Shown here piece after piece: positions 12,649 to 23,339 of a stretch of DNA of 64,000 nt. The notes under the pieces are model-generated. The model worked only from the letters and a program-made list of their open reading frames with translations, had not been told where the DNA came from and ran no database searches. Each line of letters begins with the position of its first letter. Position 1 is the first letter of the stretch. The stretch lies in the NCBI GenBank assembly GCA_023512835.1, contig CM042091.1:20539506-20603505 (forward strand), read 5' to 3'. The stretch comes from Taxillus chinensis. Taxonomy: Eukaryota; Streptophyta; Magnoliopsida; Santalales; Loranthaceae. A program made the translations under genes and the position numbers.

Positions 12649-12981
12649 TGTAAAGACTTGTATTTGGGTAGTATTAAGAGATAGCCATTTTATGGGCATG
12701 CAACTATCTAGACGGTAGTGTAGTCGTCGATGTGAGCATTTTGACTGTACCTGGGCCCGATTCCGTCGGGGCCCCGTTTGACCCAATTGTTAACTTTTTG
12801 GGGTTTATTGGTTGACTTTGCATTTGGGCGGTCATTTGAGTGTAATATTATCTGAATAGTGTTGTGCTCGTCATTTCGAGCATTTTGAGAGTAATTGGGC
12901 TCAATTTGGAGTTCGTGACCTCGGGAGCTCAATTATTGCGTTCGGGTCAATTATTGCTGGGAGGCCGATTATTAACAGCAG

Positions 12982-12989
12982 TATAAATA
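12982..12989 (+). promoter_or_regulatory. TATA box in Tekay-like LTR
   Basis: TATAAATA about 333 bp into the LTR, followed by a GA-rich stretch. The same arrangement occurs at 47064 in the related element. Confidence 0.55.
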
Positions 12990-13424
12990 ATTAAGAAACT
13001 GCATTATCCCTTTATTTTGCTTGGCGCGTGCGTGTTTGAGCAAGAGAGAGAGAGAGGGAAAGTGAAGAACTTCCCTTGGTGATTTTGGGGCGATTGGAAC
13101 TCGTGGATCGCAAATAATCTTCCCAGGTAGGTATCCTTGAAGCTCTTATCTCGATTCTGTCTTGGAATATGCATGAAGTTATCATAATTTATGAATTTGA
13201 GTATGAAACCTAGGTTTTGGGGAAAACCCAATTTTGGGGTTAGATATGATGATTTAGCATAAAATTGGTTAAGAACTGATTTATATTAGTTTGGTTACGT
13301 AATTTTGTACTCTGTTTAGTAAAACGCGTGTTTGTGAGTGCCTGGGGGTTGCTGGGCTGATCCCAAACAAAAATCAAGCCAAAAACGATGATGAACAGTA
13401 CCCTGGGCGAACTGTAGGGTCGAA

Positions 13425-13640
13425 GTTCGTAGTCAGCAGATGTGGAGTCAGAAGCTATGGAATCAGCAGCTTCGTAGTCAGCAGCTATGGGGTCAGCAGC
13501 TTCGTAGTCAGCAGCTTCGTTAGTCCGGATCAGTAGTCCGGATTAGTAGTCCAGAGCAGTTAGTCCGGATCAGTAGTCCGGAGTAGTTAGTCCGGATCAG
13601 TAGTCCGGATCAGCAACAGTGATCCGTAGCTTCGCTCTGA
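13425..13640 (+). repeat. LTR-internal minisatellite (GTAGTCAGCAGCTTC / AGTCCGGATCAGT)
   Basis: Two unit types in tandem: about 15-bp GTAGTCAGCAGCTTC-like units, then about 13-20-bp TAGTCCGGATCAG units. It follows the shared string ACGATGATGAACAGTA (13386 on) and precedes the conserved hairpin. Confidence 0.8.
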
Positions 13641-13707
13641 CGAAGGGTTTCCATAGCATCAATCTGTAGTAGTGTTCCGCAGCAGTGCAACTGCACTGCA
13701 CTGGACT

Positions 13708-13756
13708 ATTTACATTGTAAACCATTAAAGTAATATACTTAAGTTACAATGTAAAT
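13708..13756 (+). other. conserved LTR hairpin, 13-bp perfect stem
   Basis: ATTTACATTGTAA (13708-13720) and its exact reverse complement TTACAATGTAAAT (13744-13756) flank a 23-base loop. The same hairpin occurs at 61099-61146 and, with one change per arm, at 33604-33666. Confidence 0.75.
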
Positions 13757-14880
13757 AACGAAATACCCCCCATTTGGATTCAAAGAAAAATACTAGAAAA
13801 AATAATTCCTACTCCTTCAAAATGTGAAAATTGGGATTTAGTGTAAAATCTCAAAAAAAATCCAGTTTTTCGTAGAGGTGTATTTTTGGAAAGTGGGGTT
13901 AGATATCTTAGAAACGTCCCCAAAAATCATATTATCTTAGTTATGATATGGAGACCCAATGCCTGGGACTTTTTATTGTAAGAAAATAGATGTTATGGGT
14001 ATCTCCTTTCTTAGTCAAGGAATAAGGATCGACTTGTGAAGATTGGCTACAGTTCTAAAGGGAGTGTTGTACACCTTAAAACCATATTGGTGCTGGTATG
14101 TTGGTTTGCGGATTTGGGACTTGGATTCCATGACTTGTTGGGTTCTCACCGTGATGCACCGATGGTGCTATATGGTTGACGTGGCAGGCATATGCGCCGA
14201 TGGCAGGCTTGTGTGGCGACTGTGGCCGGGCATATTGTGCTGTGGACAGGCTAAGGCCTAAGTGAGTTGTTGAGCTCGTGGAGCTAGGGCTGAGTACCCT
14301 GAGCTGGGATCCCATGGAGGATCGTGGACAAGCTGTCCTATGTGGACAGGCTGGGTCCTGATGTTTGTTTGCAGGCTGAGTCCTGATGATTGTGCACACT
14401 ACACAGTGCACAAGTACACAGAGCATGTAGTATAGACTTGTATGTTTGCATGATATGGAGTATTAGGGTCACCTACTGAGCTTGTCGCTCACCCCTACTT
14501 GTTATTTCCCCTTTCAGGTGTGACTCAAGACTAATAGAGGACTTTCTTTCAGGAGGACGTGCCCACTATTCTGATGTATGAGTACTGTATTTTGTGTTGT
14601 ATTTTATGTTGTATCCCGAACATGGATCCGTGGACAGTTGTATTTGCATATTGTTTGTGATGTGATGTCTGTATGACTGTTTGACTCATTATATGCATGA
14701 TGATATATGGGAAAGTATAGGATTACCCTTGATGTATGACTGTACAGGGTTGCATATTTGAGACAGCACCCGTGGTGTAGTCTCCATTGGTGCTAGTCAC
14801 CAACCCCTTGACCTATCGGGTGTGGGCACGGGAAAGTCATGTACCCGGTTCCGGGTTCCCTAGAATTCGGGGGCGTAACA

Positions 14881-15625
14881 CATACAGGTTAAATTGCCAT
14901 CTCTACATCCTTCTATTGTGCGAGGATCCCAAATAGGTGGAGCCCAGCCGTGATCCAGACCAAGACTGTCTTGGGATCCACGCGCCTTACACAGCTCCTC
15001 TCCCGACTAAGACGCTCATGGCAATAGGTCAGGTCAAATTTGAATACTGTCCGACTCGAATTCGACCCAACAAGTATATATTTCGATATGAATTTGATCT
15101 GATCCGGAGGTTTGGATAGTTTGGGACTGATCGAGTTGGATCATTAATTTTTACATTAAATTTCTTAAAAAACCCCGAGTCGGAAGAGGTCAGGCAAGAT
15201 CTGAGTCCGATTTATCGAAGCAAGTTAAATCTGGAGACGAGTTAGGATAAGTCAGATTGATTTTGCCATCCCTATCTCCAATGCCACAATTAGACTGCGA
15301 CATTTGGTATTGATTTTGTTTTGAAGCTCCCTGTTTTTCCATATGCAAAATTTTAATCTCTTTCTCTCATTTTTTTGGCTCGTTTTTATTTCCCTCAAAA
15401 CTTAGGAAATAACGGTTTCCAATTTATGACTTGAAGGGAAACAAAATTCATGACTTTTACTACAAAAATGAAAAGAAAAATAACAGTTCACTCGGTCAAT
15501 CTGTTTTGCTTTGATTTGAAACTTGCTGCTTCGTGATTCAATTACAGAAGTGTTAGTTATTCCATGTTTAAAGAAGGTTTGGTTCTCAAGTTGATAAGGA
15601 CCTTAACCCATGGGTAGCACACTAT
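14881..15625. other. spacer, no gene recognised
   Basis: AT-rich sequence without coding support. A roughly 60-bp stretch around 15485-15555 (GGTCAATCTGTTTTG core) resembles 23595-23650 beyond the foldback structure. Confidence 0.4.
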
Positions 15626-15905
15626 TGTAATAATTCAAGCCACCCGTAGCCTGATATTGTTCCACTTTAGGCCACTGCCCACACAGTTTTTGTTCTTGGT
15701 AGTGTCCACTAGCACCCCATAACGCATCGTGTTAAAGAGGTATTCATGCTCTTCTTATGAGGCATGCTTTATTCTCTCTTCAGTCCAATGTGGAACTTGT
15801 GAAATCCACGAACTCCACGAACTCCACGATCTACCCCCATTAGCTGACCTACGTCCCTGTGGGACTATGACACATCGACCCGGGTCCCCCAGCTTTAATA
15901 TCATT
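15626..15905 (-). mobile_element. TRIM-like remnant (small non-coding LTR element)
   Basis: The segment from 15626 (TGTAATAATTCAAGCCACCC) matches the segment from 15906 (TGTAATAGTCCAAGCCACCC) for about 100 bp. Between them, just before 15906, is a decayed reverse complement of the tRNA-iMet primer site (AGCTTTAATATCA). This is the layout of a very short LTR element on the minus strand: LTR, primer site, tiny interior, LTR. The right LTR is truncated by the foldback structure. The assignment rests on layout and resemblance to common plant TRIM repeats remembered from other genomes. Confidence 0.5.
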
Positions 15906-16454
15906 TGTAATAGTCCAAGCCACCCGTAGCCCGATATTGTTCTGCTTTGGGTCATTGCACACACAACTTTTGTTCTTGGTAGTGCCCACTAGCACCCCAA
16001 AATGCATCCTAAATGCCACTAAATCGCACAGTAATAATAGTAATACACATATGTTTATAGATTATATTCATTTAGATCTAGATTTAGATTTTCATGTTTG
16101 ACTTCTCATGCCTCATGCAATACACGGTTATAAAACCTCCAGATCACAGAAACACATACCCACAACTCTATATATCAGATCTTAACCACATATCTTATGC
16201 TTAACCACCAGATCTAAACCAAAATTGGATTTCCCCCAAAACCGAAGGTTCATGCTAAATCTCATAAGTCATGGAAAATTCATGCATATCAAAAACATAA
16301 TCGAGATAAGAAATTCAGGAACACCTACCTGGAGTGATTCTTTGATATTCACGAACCCAATCGCCTCAAATCGCTAAAGCTTCAAGCTTCAAAGCTCTCT
16401 TTATGCTCTCTCTTTTCACCAAGGTCAAGAAATGCAAATGACCACACGCTGGGA

Positions 16455-16527
<73 letters not shown>

Positions 16528-16738
16528 TATTTATATTTTATGCTAATTCTTTAATTAATAAACATCTAAAATTACACAACTAACCTTCCAGGGTCCCGAG
16601 CTCCAAATTGGATCCAACTACAGCCAAAACGCTCGTATCGCCGAGCACAATACCAAAATGATATATTTATTACCAAATAAATATTATCTCATAAATCAAC
16701 CAAAACACAAGTATTTACATCACCTAGAGGCATCGACC
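15906..16738 (-). repeat. left arm of the inverted repeat
   Basis: Reverse complement of 16813-17372 and 23340-23531, with many point differences. Reading the minus strand, the Tekay-like LTR start TGTAAATACTTGTG lies near 16720. The CT tract at 16458-16522 replaces the short GA tract of the other arm. Confidence 0.75.
16458..16522. repeat. (CT)n microsatellite, about 65 bp
   Basis: Uninterrupted CT dinucleotides. The equivalent place in the opposite arm (about 17027-17042) has only a short GA run, so this tract expanded after the arms formed. Confidence 0.95.
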
Positions 16739-16812
16739 AAACCTCTGATACCCTCGACACGGTGAAACCCTCAAAAATACACGATCACCCTCCTCAAACT
16801 ACAAACTACAAA
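16739..16812. other. spacer between the inverted arms
   Basis: 74 bp of unrelated sequence between the two arms. Nothing recognised. Confidence 0.6.
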
Positions 16813-17372
16813 GGTCGACGCCTCTGGGTGATGCAAAGACCCGTGTTTGGGTTGATTTATGAGATAGTATTTATTTGGTAATGAAGATATTATTTTGGTA
16901 TTGTGCTTGGCGATACGAGCATTTGGTTGTAGTTGTGTTCAATTTAGAGTTCGAGACCTTAGAAGGCTAGTTGTATAATTTTGAGTGTTTATTAATTAAA
17001 GAATTAGCAAAAAATAAAAATATGGGGAGAGAGAGAGAGAGACTCATAGTGTGTGGTCATTTGCGTTTCTTGACCTTGGTGAAAAGGGGAGAGCATAGAA
17101 AGAGCTTAAAAGCTTGAACCCTTGACGATTTGGGGTGATTGGGTTTGTGGATCTCAAAAAATTACTCCAGGTAAGTATTCCTGAACTTCTTATCTCAATT
17201 CTATTCTTGATATGTATGAATTTGCCATGACTTATGAGATTTAGCATAAACCCTGGGTTTAAGGGAAAATCCAATTTTGGGTTCGATCTGATGGTTTAGC
17301 ATAAGATATGTGGTTAAAATTTGATATATAGAGTTGTGGGTATGTGTTTATGTGATCTGGGGGTTTTATAAC
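16813..17372 (+). repeat. right arm of the inverted repeat, inner part
   Basis: Starts GGTCGACGCCTCTGGGTGA and then the LTR start TGCAAAGACCCGTG at 16832. It is cut at 17372 by the copia insertion and continues at 23340. Confidence 0.75.
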
Positions 17373-17600
17373 TATTATTAGATTATAATAATTAGTGAGA
17401 TTTCAATATTTCATTAGTGGGATTGTAATATTCTATAATTAATAATTTATGAGAATTAGGGATATGGTATAATTGAGATTGATTATGTTTGATATCCTAA
17501 TTATATATTTTTATAGATAAGTGTCTTTCTTCTGTATAAATATGTACTCATACATTGTATTCAATATAGAAAATATATCTGAAATTTTTATTTTGTATCA
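17373..17600 (+). repeat. 5' LTR of copia element
   Basis: Starts TATTATTAG (TGTTATTAG in the 3' copy) and ends TTGTATCA. TATAAATA near 17537 is a candidate TATA box. A decayed iMet primer site, TAATATCAGAAC, follows at once at 17601. Confidence 0.9.
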
Positions 17601-17629
17601 TAATATCAGAACATCTATTCTTCAACGTC

Positions 17630-18070
17630 CTAGTGTCTTGACTATGACATCCTTACGTCGTAACCACGACGTCCCTATGCCTTGACAACAACATCCCCGC
17701 TCGAAGCTGACGCCTACCACAACGTCTCTGTCTGATGCACCTTGACGACTCTGCCAAAACAACAGCGCCGTGCTCGACAACGTCGAGTTCTTTGATATCG
17801 TCGATGACGGCTCTGCTTGACGACACCTCTGCTAGCTTCGACGCCTTTGTCAACTTCGATTTCGTCCACCATCGTCGCCTACGACTTCATCGCCTTCATC
17901 CACCATTGTCACCTTCGTCTGTGCCCAACATCGGCGACTCATTTCTACCCGACATCGACTTCGAGTTCCAACATCGACGCTTTCGTCCCTGCACGACTTC
18001 GACTTTGTCCACCAACGGCTTCAACTTTGTCCATCATCGACGCCTTCGACGCCTTAGTCATATAAGACTT
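17630..18070 (+). other. copia leader with GACG/TTCGACG-rich repeats
   Basis: Short degenerate units such as CTTCGACGCC, CCACCATCG and GACTTCG recur. Open frames here (for example 17735-18073) are low-complexity and overlap a second frame of similar length, so I do not call a protein. Confidence 0.5.
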
Positions 18071-18247
18071 TGAGTTCCACCATCTTGCGCTTCCCCGATG
18101 ACTTACTTAGACATCGCGGCTTTGTGTCGTCTTTGCTGCATTGTGTTATTGCAGTTTTTGTCATCTTGCGGATTCTATTGTTGTTTTATTCGTGGCTAAC
18201 AATGCACACTTCAACCTATGTCTGTCTTGTTTTCTACCTTGTGAAAC

Positions 18248-19026
18248 ATGGATACTAAGCCTGTGGTTGATATGGTGCCTATCATGTTTAAAATCACGGA
18301 CCATAAATTAAATTGTTCTAATTATATGGATTGGAGCAAAATCGTTTGCTTGTATCTCCTGGAGTATTGATAAAGATGATCATTTAACTAATGATCCTCT
18401 CAAAGATGATTCGAAACTCATATGGCTCCAAGAAGATGCTCGCCACTTTATACAAATTCGCAACTCCATTGATAGCGCGGTAATTAGCTTGGTTAATTAT
18501 TGTGAATTTGTCAACGAATTGATGGATTACTTGAATTTCTTATATTTTGGTAAAGGGAATCTAACCCGCATATATGGGGTTTGTAAAGCATTCTATCAAG
18601 CCAACAAATGAGATCAGTCTCTATCGACTTGTTTCATGTCTTTTAAGAAGACTTATAAAGAACTCAATTTGTTGTTACCTTTTAGCCCTGATATAAAGGT
18701 TTAACAACACCAACACAAGCAAATGGCTATTATGAGTTTCTTAACTGGCCTTCCCTCTAACTTTAAGACTGCTAAGTCATAAGTCCTCTGGTTTTGAGCT
18801 CTCCACTTTACATGAAGTTTTTAGTCGGGTACTTTGCACAGAAGGTCCTCCACCAAGTTCATCCAACATTGTTTTATTGAGTCAACGACATGAGCCTCGA
18901 CAATCATTCCATCATCTTGCAAATCGAGAAGGGGAACCACCAGGATTTGAAGCACGACCACATAACTCTGGAAGCATTGTGTGTCATTACTATCGAAAAC
19001 TAGGCCATATGAAGTATGAATGTTGA
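18248..19026 (+). pseudogene. copia gag
   Basis: An ATG at 18248 opens a frame (MDTKPVVDMVP...) with a copia-type gag start (ITDHKLNCSNYMDWSK) that stops at about 18369. Homology continues in broken frames to a CCHC knuckle at 18982-19023 reading C-HY-Y-RKLG-H-MKYE-C. The second cysteine is TAT (Tyr) instead of TGT, and a TGA follows directly. Confidence 0.7.
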
Positions 19027-19189
19027 AAGCTTTAATATAAAAATCAGAGAGCTTCTTCAGTACACTTTGCATCTAATTCTGATTCTTCAGCACCATCAGT
19101 TTAGATTTCTCCAGATGAGGTTGCTAAGTGTTCCAAGTATCAAGAATCCTTAAAGCCTACATCTTCTTCTATTACTGCTATTGCCAATT

Positions 19190-19850
19190 CAGGTACTCCG
19201 AATACGTGCCTTCTTTCCTCATCTTCTAAATGGATCATTGATTATGGTGCTACAGATCATATGACAAGTAATTCTAGTCTATTTTCTAGTTTCGAGTGTC
19301 ACACTTCTAGTTATACTATTACTTTAGTTGATGGGTCTTCCTTTTGTGTTCATGGGTCTGGCAACATTACACCAACCCTTCTCTTACCTTTATCATCTGT
19401 CTTACATTTACCTAATCTTTTTTTAATTTAATTTCCGTGAGTCAGCTTATTCATCATTTTAACTATTGCATCACATTTTTTTTCCTAATCATTGCTTATT
19501 TCGGGATTTTATGACGAAGAAGATTATTGGTAAAGGACATGAATCTGGGGGCCAAACGAAAGAACAGACATCATCTTGAAACTGCTCATGCCCTTTTATT
19601 CCAAATGAATGTTCCAAAATCCTTTTGGGCTGATGCAGTTTCTACTGCATGTTTCTTAATTAATCGTATGCCTTTATTTGTTCTTCACGGTGAGATCCCT
19701 TACAAAACTCTCTTTCCCCACAAGTCTATGTTTGCATTTGATCCTAAAATTTTTGGTGACACTTGTTTTGTTCGTGATGTTCGCCCAAATATCATTAAAT
19801 TAGATCCTAGGCCTTTGAAGTGTGTTTTCCTTGGATATTCTCGTCTTTAA
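19190..19850 (+). pseudogene. copia protease and integrase remnant
   Basis: A protease-like motif WIIDYGATDHM lies at 19231-19263; the copia norm is D-S/T-G, so the second residue is lost here. From about 19545 the text jumps to the integrase C-terminal side (ERKNRH-like, then FWADAVSTACFLINRMP), so the zinc motif and catalytic core have been deleted. The frame ends with a stop at 19848. Confidence 0.75.
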
Positions 19851-20215
19851 AAAGGATATCGTTATTACTGTCCTAGTATTAACAAATATTGTGTTTCTAT
19901 TAATGTAACTTTCTTGGACAATACACCTTATTTTTTGTCTTCTCTACCTCCCACACCTCAGGGGGAGGACGATGTTGATACTGATGATTTATTGGTATAT
20001 TCTACACCTTCTACTGCTGTCACAGGCCCTGTTCCTCCTGCCACTCACTAATATCCTATTACTCAAGTGTACTCCAGGTGCCGACCTCTTAATTCATGTT
20101 TTGTACCTACTTCTTCGTCCTCAGATCCCATTCCATGTGATAATCTTCCTATTGCCTTCCACAAGGTAAATGAACCTGCACTTTTCCTATTTCCTCTTTC
20201 ATTTCTTATAATTGT

Positions 20216-21446
20216 TTGTCTTCTTCTTCTTATTCTTTTGTTGCCTCTCTCGATTCTACTAGTGTGTTTAAAATTGTTCGTGAAGCCCTTTCTCACCCTG
20301 GTTGGCGCCAAGCAATGCTCGATGAAATGAAGGCTTTAGATGAAAATGGTACTTGGGACTTAGTTCCTTTACCTTCAGGGAAACGAGCTATTGGCTACAA
20401 GTGGGTGTTTGCAGTTAAGGTTAATCCTGATGAGTCTGTAGCTCAATTGAAGGCTTGTCTTGTCATTAAAGGTAATGCCCAAACCTATGGTATGAAATAT
20501 TCTGATACTTTCTCTCTTGTTTCCAAATTGACCCCTGTTCGCTTGTTTATCTCTATGGTAGTAACTCATCATTGTCCTTTGCATCAACTAGATATTAAAA
20601 ATGCTTTTCTTCATGGTGATCTCCACAAAGAAGTGTATATGGAGCAACCTCCGGGTTTTGTTGCTCAGGGGGAGTCTGGGCGTGTTTGTTATCTTCGGGA
20701 ATCTTTATATGGTTTGAAAAAGAGCCCTCGTGCTTTATTTGGAAAATTTAGTCTATTGAAAAATGGGGCATGATTAAGAGCCAAAACGACCATTCCGTGT
20801 TCTACAAGCAATCAACCAGTGGTCTCATCCTTTTAGTGGTATATGTGGATGATATTGTTATTACTGGTAGTGATACTTTGGGTATTTCATCTCTTAAGTC
20901 CTTTCTTCATACTCAATTTCACACAAAGGACTTGGGATTGCTCAAATATTTCTTAGGTGTTGAGGTAACAAGGAGTAGACACGGTATCTTTCTCTCTCAG
21001 AGGAAATATGTCCTTGATTTATTAATTGAGGCAGGCAAATTGGGAGCGAAGCCTTGTAGTGCTCCAATGACTCCAAATATGCATCTCACAGGAGATAGAA
21101 CACCATTTGACAACCCTGAACGATATCGCAGGTTAGTTGGAAAGTTAAACTATCTTACAGTTACTCATCCAGATATTTCCTATTCAGTTAGTGTTGTTAG
21201 TCAATTCATGGCATCTCCAATGGTTAATCATTGAGCAGCATTGGAGCAAATTCTGTATTACTTAAAAGGAGCACCTGGGCGTGGTCTCTTGTACACAAAT
21301 CATGGACACACACAAATTGAATGTTGTTCAGATGCAGATTAGGTAGGTTGTCCAGAGGATAGAAGATCTATCATAGGTTATTGTGTCTTTGTTGGAGGAA
21401 ATTTGATCTTATGGAAAAGTAATAAACAAAATGTTGTGTTACAATC
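20216..21446 (+). pseudogene. copia reverse transcriptase and start of RNase H
   Basis: Copia RT strings appear in order: WRQAMLDEMKALDENGTWDLV, GYKWVFAVK, HQLDIKNAFLHGDLHKEVYM, LYGLKKSPRA, then YVDD near 20841-20852. A stop at 20771 forces a frame change. Further stops occur at 21232 and near 21340 (SDAD then TAG). The RNase H part is cut by the solo LTR at 21447 and resumes at 22752. Confidence 0.9.
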
Positions 21447-22746
21447 TGTTGGATCAAGCCCAGAATTTAGATAATGCTGATAAAGCCTTATGTAATTTGA
21501 TCTGAGATCTTTTGTGTTTCTTTGATCGTTGCAAAAGATATGTTATTAATCCGGAGATACACTCGTGAGAACAAAGCTAAGGACAAGATACATAATCCTG
21601 ATCCGGACAAGAGTAAGTGTCGTCAAACACTTGGTAAATAACCAAGTCACCAATACATACGGAATAAGGAACATTCGTGCGGACTAAGAACTTAAAAGCT
21701 ACGGATTACGGAATCTGTTCCTAATGCCTCAAACGGACTAAGTCAAACTGATGCGGAGTAAGAGTCTTGGTCTACAAGGTCGCACGAAGTAAAAGGTTTG
21801 ACATGGAGTTAAAAAAAGTTAAGTCTTCCCCTCAAGCGAACTAAAGAAGACACGGAGTAAGGCATCCGATTCTTTCATACATACGAAGTAAGGAAGTATT
21901 GATGCGGAATAAGGACCTGAGTCTTTATTCGCACGGAGTAAGGAAACTAGATACGGAGTAAGGAATCCAGGCCACTCACTCATACGGAGTAAGGAACTTA
22001 CATACGGAGTAAGGAACTTACATGCGGAATAAGGAAGCACTGACACGGACTAAGGATTCTAGTACCTAATAGATACGGAGTAAGCAACCACTGACACGGA
22101 GTAAGGTTCCGAGCTTCATTAGCAACGGAGTAAGGAAAATTATACTGGACCAAGAAGATGCTACTTCAAACTACCGCATTTAAAATTATCAGCTCGTGGT
22201 GTCCCGATGTAAGACAAACTCATTGAGAACCTGAAGAATCTTACACGTGGATCACCCGGATATGTGGACACAACCTCAATTATATTTAGGAACTCACAAA
22301 GGCACTTATACTCTTCAAACCCAAGATCTTGAGCTCCACAAACCGCAGCAGTCAAGGCAGAGAGATTACCGAGGAATAGTTAGTGCTGAACGCATTCCGG
22401 AACTACAAGTTTCAAGGTTGTCTCTTAGGAATGTTTGTATAAATATTCATACTTGTACATTTGTGTACGTGTGCGTAAGCAAGCCAAGATCAACCCTGTG
22501 TATGCACAAGAGTTCAAAAGATAGAATTAGGCTAGTGTGTGAATCCCTTTGTAAACAGAGTGTAAGAGAGTCTTGCTTCTATTTTGTTGTATTTATCTTT
22601 TGATAATAAAACAAAATACTTCCACTATCTGGTTATCTTCCGCAGTGATTCTATCACTTAACTAGATAAGTGTTTATATCTTAAGAGATTAGAAAGAGTT
22701 TCGATAAGAGCCTATTCACCCCCCTCTAGGCTCCAAGGGACCATCA
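21447..22746 (+). mobile_element. solo LTR, SIRE/Maximus-like copia family, 1300 bp
   Basis: Begins TGTTGGATCAAGCCC and ends CTCCAAGGGACCATCA, with perfect 5-bp duplications CAATC at 21442-21446 and 22747-22751. It has no primer site or coding interior, so it is a solo LTR left by LTR-LTR recombination. A second copy lies at 34835-36117. TATAAATATTCAT near 22438 is a candidate TATA box. The C-rich TATTCACCCCCCTC string near the end is typical of SIRE-type LTRs, from memory. Confidence 0.88.
21640..22135 (+). repeat. degenerate (CGGAGTAAGGAA)n array inside the SIRE-like LTR
   Basis: Variants of ACGGAGTAAGGAACTTACAT recur more than ten times at irregular 15-45 bp intervals. The related LTR at 34835-36117 carries a different number and order of units. 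Confidence 0.85.
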
Positions 22747-22751
22747 CAATC

Positions 22752-23000
22752 TAGTGTTGAGTTAGAATATAGGGCCATGGCATAATCTGCGTGTGAGATA
22801 ATGTGAATCTTTCATCTCCTAAATGAAATTGGTCTTAAAACTTCTGTACCGGCAAAGTTGTGGTGTGATAATCAAGCTGCACTTCATATTGCCTCAAATC
22901 CTATGTTTCATGAGAGAACTAAGCATATTGAAAATGATTGTTATTTCGTCCACGAGAAAATTCAACTTGGATTAATTTTCAAGGATATGTGAAGACTAGA
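22752..23000 (+). pseudogene. copia RNase H, C-terminal part
   Basis: Resumes after the solo LTR with the conserved SVELEYRAMA string, then LWCDNQAALHIASNP and RTKHIEND, the usual copia RNase H end. A TAA follows YRAMA. Confidence 0.85.
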
Positions 23001-23106
23001 GAATAATTAGGTGATATATTCACCAAAGCTCTAAACGGGGTTCGAGTGGCTTATCTTTGTAACAAGTTGGGCTTGATTAACATATATGTTTCAACTTAAG
23101 GGGGAG

Positions 23107-23334
23107 TGTTATTAGATTATAATAATTAGTGAGATTTCAATATTTCATTAGTGGGATTGCAATATTCTGTAATTAGTAATTTATGAGAATTAGATATATG
23201 ATATAATTGGGATTGATTATGTTTAATATCTTAATTGTATATTTCCATAGATAAGTGTCTTTCTTCTGTATAAATCTGTACTTATACATTGTATTTAATA
23301 TAGAAAATATATCCGAAATATTTGTTTTGTATTA
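23107..23334 (+). repeat. 3' LTR of copia element
   Basis: 228 bp, TGTTATTAG...TTGTATTA, preceded by the purine tract AAGGGGGAG. TATAAATC near 23269 corresponds to the TATA region of the 5' copy. Confidence 0.9.
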
Positions 23335-23339
23335 ATAAC

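Larger units (their letters stand above)
2108..14880 (+). mobile_element. Ty3/gypsy element, Tekay/Del-like chromovirus, 5'-truncated and interrupted
   Basis: A decayed LTR retrotransposon with the order gag, protease, RT, RNase H, integrase, chromodomain, then a 2.2-kb 3' LTR at 12649-14880. Its gag is split by the Reina-like element at 2180-7687; CAGG is present on both sides of that insertion. The 5' LTR and primer site are missing. Long LTRs, pol order and the C-terminal chromodomain-like segment fit the Tekay/Del chromovirus lineage; the lineage call is from memory of family features. Several in-frame stops make it non-autonomous. Confidence 0.85.
12649..14880 (+). repeat. 3' LTR of Tekay-like element (2232 bp)
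   Basis: Starts TGTAAAGACTTG after a purine tract and ends GGGGGCGTAACA. Start and end match the other Tekay-like LTRs here (TGTAAAGACCCGTGTTTGG... and ...GGGCGTGACA). It contains a TATA box, a GA-rich tract (13040-13055), a TCGTAG-type minisatellite and a 13-bp-stem hairpin. Confidence 0.88.
17373..23334 (+). mobile_element. Ty1/copia retrotransposon, degenerate, with internal solo-LTR insertion
   Basis: Two 228-bp LTRs (17373-17600 and 23107-23334) differ at about 20 positions by hand count, near 91% identity. The flanking duplication ATAAC (17368-17372 and 23335-23339) is perfect. The interior has gag, protease, integrase remnant, RT with YVDD and RNase H in copia order. The integrase core is deleted and stops are frequent. 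A 1300-bp solo LTR at 21447-22746 lies inside the RNase H region. It is an old, non-autonomous copy. Confidence 0.93.

Noticed and set aside
17735..18073. 112-codon Ser/His/Arg-rich frame in the copia leader
   Set aside because: Low-complexity GACG/TTCG repeats with a second overlapping frame; the real gag start is at 18248.
21640..22135. Regularly spaced CGGAGTAAGGAA repeats considered as a CRISPR-like array
   Set aside because: Spacing and unit are irregular, the array sits inside a plant solo LTR, and no cas genes exist; it is LTR-internal repeat.
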